A stretch of DNA of 60,468 bases from Zelonia costaricensis (Eukaryota > Euglenozoa > Kinetoplastea > Trypanosomatida > Trypanosomatidae), in contig JASAOO010003431.1 of assembly GCA_030849075.1 (NCBI GenBank), positions 1 to 60,468 of the forward strand. The letters are read 5' to 3'. Each line of letters begins with the position of its first letter. Positions within the stretch are counted from its first letter, which is position 1. The notes under the pieces were generated by a model, which worked only from the letters and a program-made list of their open reading frames with translations, was not told the origin of the DNA and ran no database searches. A program made the translations under genes and the position numbers. Positions 20,036-29,447 of this stretch are shown one piece after another.

Positions 20036-23000
20036 TCAGAAACGGATCGGCGGCAGCTTATCCCGCGCCGCCGCGGTGGCCACTGCGTCGGACGCTGGGG
20101 CGCGCCGCTCGTACAGACGCCACAGGTCCTCGCTCGTCAGCTCCGGCTTTGCCGATCCGACGAGGCCGGCCGCCTGTCGTGCCGTCTCCGCCGCGCGACG
20201 CCTCGACGCCAACAGGGCGGCGGCACGAGCACTTCCGCCCCGCACGCGCTCCGCCACCGCGGCGCTTCTGCTTGTGTGCTTCACGGCGCTGTAGAGGTGG
20301 CGGTCCATTTCGGGGTCGAGCCAGTCCTGCGCGGCGCCGTCCTCCTCGTCGCTCGAGTCGTCGCCCCCGCGTGCCCTCGCTGCCGCGCGGGTCGGCGCCG
20401 GGCAGCTCCGGCTGCCCATCCCACCGCCACATCCAGCGCCTTCCTCACCGGCGCTCGGCGAGGTAGTCGACTTCGTGGACGTCGACGGCGCCGTCTTCTC
20501 CTTGAGAATCGCGAGCTGCTCCCGCTGCCGCTCGCGGAGGAGGTGCTCAAAGGCCGCGTTGTGGCTGTGTGTGACACTGCGTGCGAGGCAGGCGCACTTG
20601 AGCACGTACAGCACCGTCACGGTGGCGCAGTGCACCACCTGGCCCTCAATGTGGTACTGCACCAGCCCCGTTGGCGTGTTATGTGGAAAGGCGCACAGCA
20701 CCTCCTCCTTCGTCGCCGTCACCACCATCCACGCAGAGACGGGAAAGCGCAGGCGCACGATGGCGGGGACGGAGCGGCGCGTGCCGGCCCTCAGCATGCC
20801 ATCAAAAAACACCAACGCGCCTGGCGTCGTATCGGCCAACAGGGACTTCTCCGCCGTCGCCGTGGCGGACTCGGCGCGGTCCGAGCCCGTGCCGACTGTC
20901 GGCCGGCGCGACGCGGTTGGCGTATCGTGGGCCGCGGTGGGTTCGAGCCCTGAGACGGCGGTCGGCGTCGCCCCGAAGAGGTCCTCCTTCTCCAGGGTCT
21001 GCCCGAAGGAGCGCTCGACCGCGATGAGGAGCGTCGCCGACGGCATCCAGCCCCGTCCCTCGGCCTCCCGCATCGACGTCGCACCGCGCAGGGCGGCGAG
21101 CGACTGCAGGCAGTGCAGGCAGTCGTCGGAGAGGGTGTGGCGGACGTAGTGCGACTGAGTCTGGCACAGCTTGCCGACAGTGCTGCGCAGGCGAATGCGG
21201 TGCAGGCGGCCGCCCGTCCCGCTTGGCTCGACCTCCAGCGTCGCCACCGCGCCATCCCCCTCCGCCGCGGCAGGCGACGCCGCAGCCGCCATGCCCGCGG
21301 GTGGGATGACGAGGGGCGGGAATTTGATGTACGCCCGCTTCGGGGCAAAAAGCTCCGCGTTGAAGAGGAGCTGCACCTGCGCCGTGGCACCGCTGCGCGA
21401 CTCGACGAAGCCGCTGAGCTGGTCCAGCACCCGCTGCACCTCCGGCACCGTCCCCTCAAAGCACCAGAAGCGCTCCTCTCCGTCGGCCACCTCGAACCCG
21501 CTGAGGCCCGGCGGCGTGTAGAGCTTCAGCGGCTCGGCGAAGGACGCGGCGGGAGCCGCGGCGGGCGGCTCCGGAGTGAGCCCGTGCGAGCTGCCCTTGC
21601 CAGGCCGCTGCGCCCCACCACCAGGCATCCTCGCCGTCGCAGTTGAGGCGGTGGTGGGGGCGGAGACGGGGCTGCGGCTGTGCGCCGTCGCGCCGCGGCC
21701 CCCTCCCGGCCGCTCCTTCTCCGGCGACTCCACCGCAGGGGGCGGGGGCGGGGGTGGCAGGTAGAGCTGCACGTCGTGCGTGGCCCGCGGCGCGGCTGTC
21801 ACCTCGCGCAGGATGAGCGCGAGGCAGTCCGCCGTCCACGGCACCGCGTACGGCAAGCGCACCAGGGCCCGCGTGAGAAAGGCGCGGCGCGGCAGCGGCT
21901 GCCCCTCCTTGTCCACGTGCTGTACGGCGGTGAAGGGCTGAAAAAAGTCGAGCCGCACGGCGATGGTGCAGCCGGTGCGACCCTGGGCAACGTCGATGGT
22001 GAGGCGGCTCGGCAGCAGCTGCACCACCTCCGAGAAGCGCGTCTGGTTGTCTGTCAAGAAGTCGCGCACGGAGAAGCGGCCGGCACCCAGCAGCGCCTCC
22101 GAGCTCTTCCCCTCCGTGCCAGCCCTGTCCGCGGCGGCCGCTGATGGACCGGAGGCGTCCATCTCAAACGACTGCCACAGCGACACTTCACACGGCGTGC
22201 TGTGCAGCAGCCTGTACACGTCGAGGGGGGAGCCGAGCTCGTCGAGGAAGAGCACCTGGCCGGGCCCGGCCGACGTCGCGTCGTCGCCAGGGGAAGAGCC
22301 AGACGCCGCGGGCTCGTCGGGCTGAAGCACAGTCGCCACCGCAGACGACGCAAAGCGTTTCGCGGACGAGGATGGCGCCGCGGGCGGAAGAGTGGACACC
22401 GAGGAGCTCACCTTTCCCCCCGCCAGCGTGACGCACGCGCGCAGGCGCCGGCGCGAGACCGCAGCCGCAGCGGCAGCAGCCGTCGCCGTCCCCGGGCCCT
22501 CGCCCCTGCTCACCGCTGAGCTCGACCGGTGTGTCGTGGCGGGCAGCCCCTCAACGCCCAGCACACGCACCAGCACAGGCCGGCACTGCGCCATGAGCTT
22601 GGGCGACAGCAGCGACGGCTCGCGGCACTGCACGCGCAGGTGCAGACAGTCACCCGCATCGCTCAGGGAGCCGGGGGCCAGCGAGAGGGCCACCTCAACG
22701 GACGGACCGGACAGCAACGGGATAAGCGTCAGCGTGGCGCCGCCAATGCGGCGCGCCCCCTCCGGGACGGTGGTGATGCCCGCGGGTGCCTTGCCCTTCC
22801 CCTTGGCAGCAGCCCCCGCCCCACTCTTGCGCCGCTTGCCACCCGCTCCGGCGCCCGCCTTGCCGCCGCCACCGCCGATGCCGCTGTCCTCGAGATCGCC
22901 GGGGCTAGGCAGCACGTAGACGTCAACGCGGTGCGCGCTGCGGTCGTTCAGCGCCGTGTGCCGCCCCGCCGCCTCGCCGACGTAGAGCGTCTCCGTCGCC

Positions 23001-23266
23001 AGCACGAGAGTCGGCGGCGCCGGGCCGGTGGGGGACGCCCCCGGCGGCGCGGCGGTACCGGCGTCGGGCAGCGCGTCGGTGGGGAGCTGGCGTGGCTGGA
23101 CAAAGTGATCGTGGCCGTTGAGGCGCACCACCATGAGCACGTCCGGGGCGGCCTGCTCCTTCACGTTCCAGCAGAGGTGCACCTCCAACTGACGCGCCTC
23201 CTCGGCCGCGCCGGGCGGCAGCGCAGTCGCCGGTGCCGCCTTCTTGTCCTTCTCCTTCTTGGGCAT
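20036..23266 (-). CDS. Large conserved hypothetical protein, possibly CFAP92-like
   Basis: This encodes 1,076 residues without a domain I can name with confidence. It begins with a Lys-rich leader (MPKKEKDKKAAPA). Predicted globular segments alternate with Ala/Pro/Gly/Ser-rich linkers. Globular parts lie at about 27-120, 165-245 (core SPKLMAQCRPVLVRVLGVEG), a segment with VLFLDELGSPLDVYRLLHST followed by CEVSLWQSF, and a later one with FFQPFTAVQHV. The C-terminus is basic and ends DKLPPIRF. The pattern of a C2-like segment with a 'chose region then body-part pair' layout resembles what I recall of the ciliary CFAP92/KIAA1257 family, but this is weak inference. The start at 23266 lies directly after a CA-repeat leader; the frame upstream of it is not coding-like. 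Codon use is GC-rich throughout. Confidence 0.8.
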   Translation of the reverse strand: MPKKEKDKKAAPATALPPGAAEEARQLEVHLCWNVKEQAAPDVLMVVRLNGHDHFVQPRQLPTDALPDAGTAAPPGASPTGPAPPTLVLATETLYVGEAAGRHTALNDRSAHRVDVYVLPSPGDLEDSGIGGGGGKAGAGAGGKRRKSGAGAAAKGKGKAPAGITTVPEGARRIGGATLTLIPLLSGPSVEVALSLAPGSLSDAGDCLHLRVQCREPSLLSPKLMAQCRPVLVRVLGVEGLPATTHRSSSAVSRGEGPGTATAAAAAAAVSRRRLRACVTLAGGKVSSSVSTLPPAAPSSSAKRFASSAVATVLQPDEPAASGSSPGDDATSAGPGQVLFLDELGSPLDVYRLLHSTPCEVSLWQSFEMDASGPSAAAADRAGTEGKSSEALLGAGRFSVRDFLTDNQTRFSEVVQLLPSRLTIDVAQGRTGCTIAVRLDFFQPFTAVQHVDKEGQPLPRRAFLTRALVRLPYAVPWTADCLALILREVTAAPRATHDVQLYLPPPPPPPAVESPEKERPGGGRGATAHSRSPVSAPTTASTATARMPGGGAQRPGKGSSHGLTPEPPAAAPAASFAEPLKLYTPPGLSGFEVADGEERFWCFEGTVPEVQRVLDQLSGFVESRSGATAQVQLLFNAELFAPKRAYIKFPPLVIPPAGMAAAASPAAAEGDGAVATLEVEPSGTGGRLHRIRLRSTVGKLCQTQSHYVRHTLSDDCLHCLQSLAALRGATSMREAEGRGWMPSATLLIAVERSFGQTLEKEDLFGATPTAVSGLEPTAAHDTPTASRRPTVGTGSDRAESATATAEKSLLADTTPGALVFFDGMLRAGTRRSVPAIVRLRFPVSAWMVVTATKEEVLCAFPHNTPTGLVQYHIEGQVVHCATVTVLYVLKCACLARSVTHSHNAAFEHLLRERQREQLAILKEKTAPSTSTKSTTSPSAGEEGAGCGGGMGSRSCPAPTRAAARARGGDDSSDEEDGAAQDWLDPEMDRHLYSAVKHTSRSAAVAERVRGGSARAAALLASRRRAAETARQAAGLVGSAKPELTSEDLWRLYERRAPASDAVATAAARDKLPPIRF

Positions 23267-24482
23267 CTTGTGTGTGTGTGCGTCGGTATGGGCGGGTGTG
23301 GGGGTTGTTGGTGTCTCAAGGCCGTTGTGGATCCGGAGAAGGGGCGTGCCGTTGAGGCTTCGAGTAGCGGGGAATGCCGCTGCGTTGCCGCGTGTGGGAG
23401 AGGAGGACAGGGGGCGGCGAGGAAGGAGAGGAGAGGGCGAGTGATGAGGAAGCAAGGCATTCAAGGTCAGAGGCGCGCGGTGCCGGGGTCTGCGCAGCGT
23501 GCGCCTGGCCTCACACTCACAGCTCGAGGCTACACCCAGAGGGAGAGAAGTGCCACCCCAGCAGAAGAAGGCGAAGGCGACGCGAACTGAGTGCCGTACA
23601 CACAGCGCACAACGTGCCGCATCGTCGCACGCGGACGGCGCGATGAGCAGCGTGCACGCACTTCCGGGTGCAAAGAAAGAGAGGGAGCCGGCGCGCGAAG
23701 AAAACAAAAAAGGAAGCGGCGGACGACGCCGTGCTGGTGCCGTTTCTATTCTTCTGTGCACCATTTGAAAACTGTCGTGTCGAGCGGCGAGAGGGGACGA
23801 ACGCTGCAGCCACGGCGCAGCGTGTGTGCGAGAGGACCATCGAGAGAAAGGGGAAAAACTAAATGAAAGGGGGCCGAGGAGGGAGGAAGACACGGAAACA
23901 CTCAACACGGTTGTCTCTCCAAGAGACGTGGACCTTACTCGCGTTATTCTTTCCTTCATCTCTTAGAACCCTCACATAAGAGACGCAGTGGCGGTGTCGG
24001 TGTGTGAAGGCTGCGATGTGCAGGAGAGGGGGGGGAAGGCGGAAGAAGCGAGGAGTGCTACGAAAACAAAAACAAATAGATGACGTGTGTGTACGGGTGC
24101 ACCAAACTTGCGTGCATCCTCGGAACTGCGCGGCCTCCATTTTACGTTCCCCCGGCTGCCACATTCGACCTGCGCGTGTGTGGTCTTTCGCTTCTCTCCA
24201 GCCCCCCTCCCCATTCCCCAACCCATCTATCCCGTCCCCCTGCACCCGATGTCGGGAAGGAAGACATCCAGCGCGCATGCACTCGTGTGCGGCAACATGT
24301 CTCTTCTTGCGACCACGCAAATGCAGGCTTCGCAGCCGCGGCACATGGCGAAACCAAAGGGAAAGAGGGAGCCTGTCACACATAAACTGGGTGAGCGCAC
24401 ACGCACATGAGTTGACGCCGATGCGGGAAGGCGCGGTGATGGGTGCAGTTTACACGTGTTGTAAGAAAACCAGGGGCTCGTG
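23267..24482. other. Intergenic between phosphatase and 1,076-residue genes
   Basis: No gene. Immediately before the 1,076-residue start codon is a GT tract (about 23270-23281) that reads as CA repeats in the transcript. The rest holds the leader of that gene and the phosphatase 3' UTR; A-runs near 23705-23712 are T-runs in the transcript. Confidence 0.6.
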
Positions 24483-25613
24483 TTAGATGGTGCCGTACTG
24501 CTTCGAGTCGACGCCGAGCAGCGGCAGCTCTGTCCGTGTATAGCGGAAGGGCACACAGTAGGCAACGAGAAACACCGCCAGGACCACGGCGACGATCAAG
24601 GCAGCGAGGCGCAGGAGGTGGTACGCCGCGGCGATGTCGGAGACGGGCGTCCTGCTGCTGAGCACCGGAGGGTACGCGACGGATGTTTCGATGAGCTGCA
24701 CGTGCCACGTCGCCTCCTCGATCTCGAGCGCGGCCACGTGGCCCGGGTCGCCCTTCTTCCACCGCGACATGCCGAAGTCGATGTCGATGAGCCGGCCAGC
24801 GCAGAGCCGCCAGTCGCTGAAGTCGCGGGGGTCGTGCGGCACGTGGCCCACCACGACGGACTGGATGCCAGGGAACTTCTTCTCGAGCACTTTGGCCAGT
24901 GCGTCGCACTTGACGTTGAGGATGCTGCGCACGAGAATTGGGTTGGCCACATCGTCCACCACATCCTCCGTCAAATCCAGCCCGTTGCGGGCGAGCGGGG
25001 AGATGGTGCCATTCATGAGCGCCTTCGTCAACTCCGTGTTGAACTCTTCAACGTGCCTGAGGCTCGTAATCATCGACGCCGTCGCGGTCGAGAAGCCACC
25101 GTGCATGAAGAGGAAGGGGCCGTAGTGGAAAATGGCCTTGCGGGTCCGCAGGTAGGCGCCAACCTCCGTCGCGTTGGACAGGAGCTCGTCGCGGCCCTTC
25201 TGCCCGCCACTCTGCGCCAGACTCGTCGCGTCCACCGCCGTGTAGTCGCCACGGAAGTTCCTCAGCTCGTGGTTGCCCAGCAGCTCGATCACGTCACCGC
25301 CCTTGAGCTGCGCCTCCTCCTGCAGCTTCATTAGCAGGCGAACGATGCGGATGTCGTCGGGGCCGACGTCGAGGATGTCGCCCAGCTGCACAAGGAACGC
25401 GTCCTCGCCGATCCAGTGATTGCGGCTGTCGATGAGCCGTGTGAGCCGGAAGACAGACACGCTCTGCTCGTAGTCGCCGTGCAGGTCGCCGACTGCGACG
25501 ATGCGGCGTGCCTCGCCGCACAGCGCCACGACGGCGGCCACGAGGACGAGCAGCGCAACACACAGCCGCCGCAGCAGGCGCGGTGCCGACGATGCGTGCG
25601 TGCGACTCGACAT
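24483..25613 (-). CDS. Membrane-anchored PPP-type calcineurin-like phosphatase
   Basis: This encodes 376 residues. It has the metal-binding signatures of PPP-family phosphatases in order: GDLHGD at 42-47, GDILD at 78-82, GNHE at 113-116, then HGG at 171-173 and GH at 256-257. The GDILD variant (instead of GDYVDRG) and the missing SAPNY segment point to the bacterial-like Shewanella-type (SLP/Shelph) branch, not PP1/PP2A. Residues about 14-32 form a hydrophobic N-terminal anchor or signal sequence, and about 334-353 a C-terminal membrane helix. The catalytic domain lies between them, probably on the lumenal or external side; candidate N-glycosylation sites include NATE at about 147. Substrate is unknown. 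The start at 25613 is preferred because the upstream extension adds a second hydrophobic stretch with leader-like composition; that longer form (422 residues) cannot be excluded. Confidence 0.88.
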   Translation of the reverse strand: MSSRTHASSAPRLLRRLCVALLVLVAAVVALCGEARRIVAVGDLHGDYEQSVSVFRLTRLIDSRNHWIGEDAFLVQLGDILDVGPDDIRIVRLLMKLQEEAQLKGGDVIELLGNHELRNFRGDYTAVDATSLAQSGGQKGRDELLSNATEVGAYLRTRKAIFHYGPFLFMHGGFSTATASMITSLRHVEEFNTELTKALMNGTISPLARNGLDLTEDVVDDVANPILVRSILNVKCDALAKVLEKKFPGIQSVVVGHVPHDPRDFSDWRLCAGRLIDIDFGMSRWKKGDPGHVAALEIEEATWHVQLIETSVAYPPVLSSRTPVSDIAAAYHLLRLAALIVAVVLAVFLVAYCVPFRYTRTELPLLGVDSKQYGTI

Positions 25614-26558
25614 GATGCCACCGGGGAGCTCTAGTTGCGCAGTGCACAGCAGAGGGTGGAGGTGCGCAGGCCACCGCTCGAGCACGGCTCCAGAGCCAAA
25701 GAGAACAAAAAAAAAGATGAAAGCTACGGCGAAGAGAACGAAAGAGAGCAACCACCCCTCTTGGTGCGCGACGCGGATGCGTCGAGGGGGTCAAGGCTTT
25801 CGTGTGCACGTGTGGAGGTCGCGGCCTACTGATCGTGGCGGTGGCGATGCCGTTCTGCAGCCAGTGTAGCGCTCACCTCACGGCCGGCGGCTAGTCGGGA
25901 CTAGGTTGCTTTGCGTGACAGAATCGTGTGCCGTACGGCCACAACGTCGGGCTACGAGAAAAACAAAGCAAGAGGGGAAAGAGGAGGAGAGAAAACAAGA
26001 TGAATCGCAGGCAGCGTTGACGAGCTCCTCCGTAGAGGAAAGAGGGGCACAGACGAGGGGCGACACCGAGGAGCGGTCACTGGACCACTCGCCACGCAAG
26101 ATACGGCGAGACGGCGAGAAGGAGGCACAGGTCGCAGCGGGGGGGGGGGGGGGCACAACGGGGGTGGCAGACCTCAGTCACACACCTATGCGGACAAGGA
26201 CAGGAAAGGTGAGGAGGGCGGCATCGTGATGCGGCAGCAACGGCGACGCAACCCCTCCTCCCTAACCTCTGCCTTCGGTGCCGGCAGCACCTTATTTCCT
26301 CACTTGCCTGTGCATGTGCGCCGGGGTGCGTGCGAGTGCTGGCTCAGACTAGCACACGCGCACGCACTGTTGAGCCTCCTTGCTGCGTATCGGGTTTCTT
26401 TCCGTTGTTTTTTTGGTTGGCACTCAGCAGACACACCACGCACACACACACACGCACGTACACTCAACAACACGCAAGGCACCCACACCGAGGACGAAGC
26501 GGACGCTCCGAGTGGAAACGAGAAGAGGGAGATGGGGGAAAGGCGCAACGCTCCGCCC
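25614..26558. other. Intergenic between the two-TM protein and phosphatase genes
   Basis: No gene. It contains a 15-base G-run at about 26139-26153 (C-run in the transcript), a plausible part of the phosphatase splice signal, and a CA tract at about 26431-26458, about 100 nt past the stop of the two-TM gene (TG in the transcript). Confidence 0.6.
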
Positions 26559-27056
26559 TCACGTTTCCGTCTCCGTCGCGGTGGCAGGAGCCGGCGGCTG
26601 GTCGTCGAGGTAGCGGAGCGAATAGTAGTTTTCGCGTCCCCGCAGGCTGCCGGCGCGGAGGTCGGAGTAGAGCTTCCCGGTCTGCGTGTCGAACTTCATG
26701 CCAAGGCACGGCTCGAGGATGTCGCGGTTGAGCCGCTCCATCGTCTGTTCGCCTGGCTCGATGACGAAGCGCTTCTTGCTGGCGCGAATCAGCAGAAGCG
26801 CCACGAGCGAGAGCACGGCCAGGACCGGGTGACTGTACGCTCGCAGAAACTCCACGTGCGGCTCCACCGACGGCACCAGCGGTGGCAGCACGAGCAGCAC
26901 GTTCAGCACCGTCAGCTGCGAGAAGAAGACGAAGGAGCAGATCGCGGTAAGCAGCTGCATCAAGTGGTAGGAGCGGTCTTGCCGGATGTAGCTGTACTGC
27001 AGGGCCAACTCAAACGCCGCCATGCCGGCGACATCGCGCTCCTTGACGGATTTCAT
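26559..27056 (-). CDS. Small two-TM membrane protein, unknown function
   Basis: This encodes 165 residues. Two hydrophobic segments at about 31-60 and 76-93 form a likely helical hairpin, separated by PSVEPHVEF and followed by the basic stop RASKKRFV. The hydrophilic C-terminal half (FDTQTGKLYSDL, RGRENYYSLRYLDDQ) is probably cytosolic. There is no cleavable signal peptide. The tail ends in a Thr/Glu/Ala repeat (TATETET). I do not recognise the family. The start at 27056 is chosen because further upstream the frame is leader-like and Ser/Leu/Phe-rich, and a CA-rich stretch in the transcript (27081-27104) lies just before it. A second Met at residue 12 could also be used. Confidence 0.72.
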   Translation of the reverse strand: MKSVKERDVAGMAAFELALQYSYIRQDRSYHLMQLLTAICSFVFFSQLTVLNVLLVLPPLVPSVEPHVEFLRAYSHPVLAVLSLVALLLIRASKKRFVIEPGEQTMERLNRDILEPCLGMKFDTQTGKLYSDLRAGSLRGRENYYSLRYLDDQPPAPATATETET

Positions 27057-27635
27057 GCCCTCCGCTTCGCGCGCGAGCTTCTCTGTGTGTGTTTGTGTGT
27101 AGTAGTGTGGTCGTGACGCCGCCGCAGGTGTTAGGGAGCGGGGAGCGGAGAAAAAGAAAAGTGGCAGAGAATAGGTAAAGCAAGCGCGCAAGAGGAAGTG
27201 TAGCCGATGACGCATCAACGCCATCAATGAGCGGCTCACACGCGCAAGGGAAGCCAAGAAGCCGCCGAGACAACATAGCACGCGGCTTCAAAGTGCACAG
27301 CACAATGTTGCAGAGGTCGCAGAACGAACGGGGAGAGGCAAAAGGCGGGGAGGCTGAGGGCCCAAGCATCTGCCTCACTTCGCCTGAGCTACCCTACGCC
27401 GAAGGGAGAGGAAGCGTGCGGGCCACCTGAAGTATCAGGGTTTCTTTTTTTTTTTCTTTTCCGTCAGCTGTTCGTTGGTTGAGGAAAAGAAGGGGTGCCA
27501 GGGGTCGGACACACCACAGTGAAACGGAACCCGCTGGGCACGTACTTTACATCAGCAGGAGTCGTGTTGCAACGGAAGCGAAGGCTGAGCGGTGAGGAAG
27601 GGGTAGATAGGGGGCAGGGAGGGGGAGGGGCCGCG
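27057..27635. other. Intergenic between ankyrin and two-TM genes
   Basis: No gene. GT-rich DNA at about 27081-27104 reads as CA repeats in the leader of the two-TM gene. A T-run at about 27447-27456 lies in the ankyrin-gene 3' UTR. Confidence 0.6.
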
Positions 27636-28874
27636 TCACCGACCCGTCTTCGCGCTCGCCTTTTCCAGCAACGCCTTTTTGCGCTGTATCTCGGCCTCTT
27701 GGAAGCGGCACTTCTCCAGCGCCTCGTCATACGTCATGCGGGCGTCGTTCGCGGCACGGATGCGCTCCTCCTTTTCACGCGCGAGCCGCTCGTCCTCTGC
27801 GGCCTCCCAGGCGCGGCGCACCGCCACGTTTTCGAGCACCTTCGTCTTCCACTGCGCGCACTGCTCCCACGCCCGCGCCAGCTCCGCGTCGCTCTCCGCC
27901 TGCTGCTGGGCCTCGCGCCGCTGGCGCCGCTCAACGTCTTCCTTTGTGAAGATCTTCTTGAGGCCGCGGCTAACGTAGTCGCTGGGCTTCTTGTTCGACG
28001 CATTCACCTGCTGCGGATCGCAGCCGGCCAGGAGCAGCAGCCCCACCATCTCCTCCCACACCCCCGAGTCGGGACGGGCGTGCTGGGCCACAATGTGCAG
28101 CGGACTGTTGAACTCCTCATTCACGAGCCGCGGCTTCGCGCCGGCGGCGAGCAGCAGGCGCGCGACACCCACGTCGCAGCGGACGGCGCAGTAGTGCAGG
28201 CCGCTGTTGCCCTGCCGGTCCTGCCGGTTGCAGTCCGCCCCTTTGCTGAGGAGGAACTCAACCACCTCCGTCTGCCCCATCTTCACGGCAATCAACAGCG
28301 GCGTCGCGTCCGTCGCATCGGCCACGTCGATGCTGGCGCCGTGGTCGACCAGCCACCGACTCACGCGAACATCGCCGTCGAAGGCGCACTTGTGAAGCGC
28401 CGAGCTGCGCTGACGATCCAGCTCGTTGACCTTTACCTCCGGCTTGTCGCTGTGCCGGAGGATCACCTCCATGCAGTCCACGCTCCCGCAGGCGGCGGCC
28501 GTGTGGAACGGCGTGGACTGCGTTGTCGACTGGATTGTGTCGTCGGCGCCGTTGTCAAGCAGTAGCTGGCAGCTCGCAGCGAGGTCTCGCGTGACGGCTT
28601 CGTGCAGCGGGGTGCGGCCTTGCGCATTCGTTGCGTTGATGCTTGCGTGCAGCGTGTCGATGACGTACTCGAGCGTGGTCGGGTTCTTGTCCAGGGCCAA
28701 GTGCACAATCGTGTTGCCGTTTTCATCGCGGCACTTCTCGACGTTGTCGTTGACGGCGAGAAACTCCTTCGAGAGTCGGCTAAGGGTGTCGAGGTTGCCC
28801 TCGCGGACGGCTTGCCGCACGGCGTCGAGGAGCGACTTGGGCCCCTGCGGGCCGCCGATGACGCCCAAGTCCAT
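27636..28874 (-). CDS. Ankyrin-repeat protein with C-terminal coiled coil
   Basis: This encodes 412 residues. About seven ankyrin repeats cover residues 45-300, recognisable by NGNTIVHLAL, GRTPLHEAV, TPFHTAAACGS, SALHKCAFDGD, TPLLIAVKMGQTEVVEFLL, GNSGLHYCAV and SPLHIVAQHA. Residues 310-412 are highly charged and helical (KEDVERRQRREAQQQAE onward), a likely coiled coil. The protein has no signal peptide or membrane segment and is probably a cytoplasmic scaffold. The start at 28874 precedes MDLGVIGGPQGPKSLLDAV, the first conserved-looking sequence; the upstream extension is leader-like. Binding partners cannot be predicted from the sequence. Confidence 0.85.
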   Translation of the reverse strand: MDLGVIGGPQGPKSLLDAVRQAVREGNLDTLSRLSKEFLAVNDNVEKCRDENGNTIVHLALDKNPTTLEYVIDTLHASINATNAQGRTPLHEAVTRDLAASCQLLLDNGADDTIQSTTQSTPFHTAAACGSVDCMEVILRHSDKPEVKVNELDRQRSSALHKCAFDGDVRVSRWLVDHGASIDVADATDATPLLIAVKMGQTEVVEFLLSKGADCNRQDRQGNSGLHYCAVRCDVGVARLLLAAGAKPRLVNEEFNSPLHIVAQHARPDSGVWEEMVGLLLLAGCDPQQVNASNKKPSDYVSRGLKKIFTKEDVERRQRREAQQQAESDAELARAWEQCAQWKTKVLENVAVRRAWEAAEDERLAREKEERIRAANDARMTYDEALEKCRFQEAEIQRKKALLEKASAKTGR

Positions 28875-29447
28875 CTCAAGAGGAGGTGAAAGGGAAAAAA
28901 GGAGGGAGCCACTGAAGCGAACCGCGCGTACTGAGTGGGCCCTCTCTTGCTTGGAGTGGGCTTTGATTGTATATGTGTGTGTGTGTGTTGTGTCGTGGGT
29001 GAAGAGAGGGAAGAGGGTGGGGGCGGCGATGCGGAGAGGGAAAGTGGGCGGATCAATAGTGCATGCGTCACTTGGGTAGCGGGTGACATGGACGCTAGAC
29101 AACCGGGACAAAGGAGTGCCAGCGTGCCCGCTGTGCCGCCTTCACAAGCGCCTGCAGACCCGTGGTTGCTTTTCTTGCTGCGTAGAAGGGAGTAAGGGCC
29201 TGCGACCGGTCTGGCGTAGGTTAATCGTGCATTACAGCCAGGAGCTCAGCGGGGGGAAAAAGGGAAAAGAGCAAACAGAGTAGAAAAGAAAAAACAAGAG
29301 GTGGGCCGCGAGTGGCACAGAGGAAGACTGGCAGCCGTGAACGAGATGAGGACGCAGACGCCGCCGCGGTAGGCGACGCAGAAAGGAGAAGACGCGGCAA
29401 GAGCCAGGCAGCCGGAGGCGCACCGGGGGAAGGTGGGCCATCGAAGG
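28875..29447. other. Intergenic between helicase and ankyrin genes
   Basis: No gene. A GT microsatellite at 28974-28989 reads as CA in the ankyrin leader, about 100 nt before the start codon. The remaining part is the short helicase 3' UTR. Confidence 0.65.
28974..28989. repeat. GT microsatellite in ankyrin-gene leader
   Basis: Perfect GT dinucleotides on the plus strand. In the transcribed sense this is a CA repeat upstream of the ankyrin-gene start. Confidence 0.9.
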
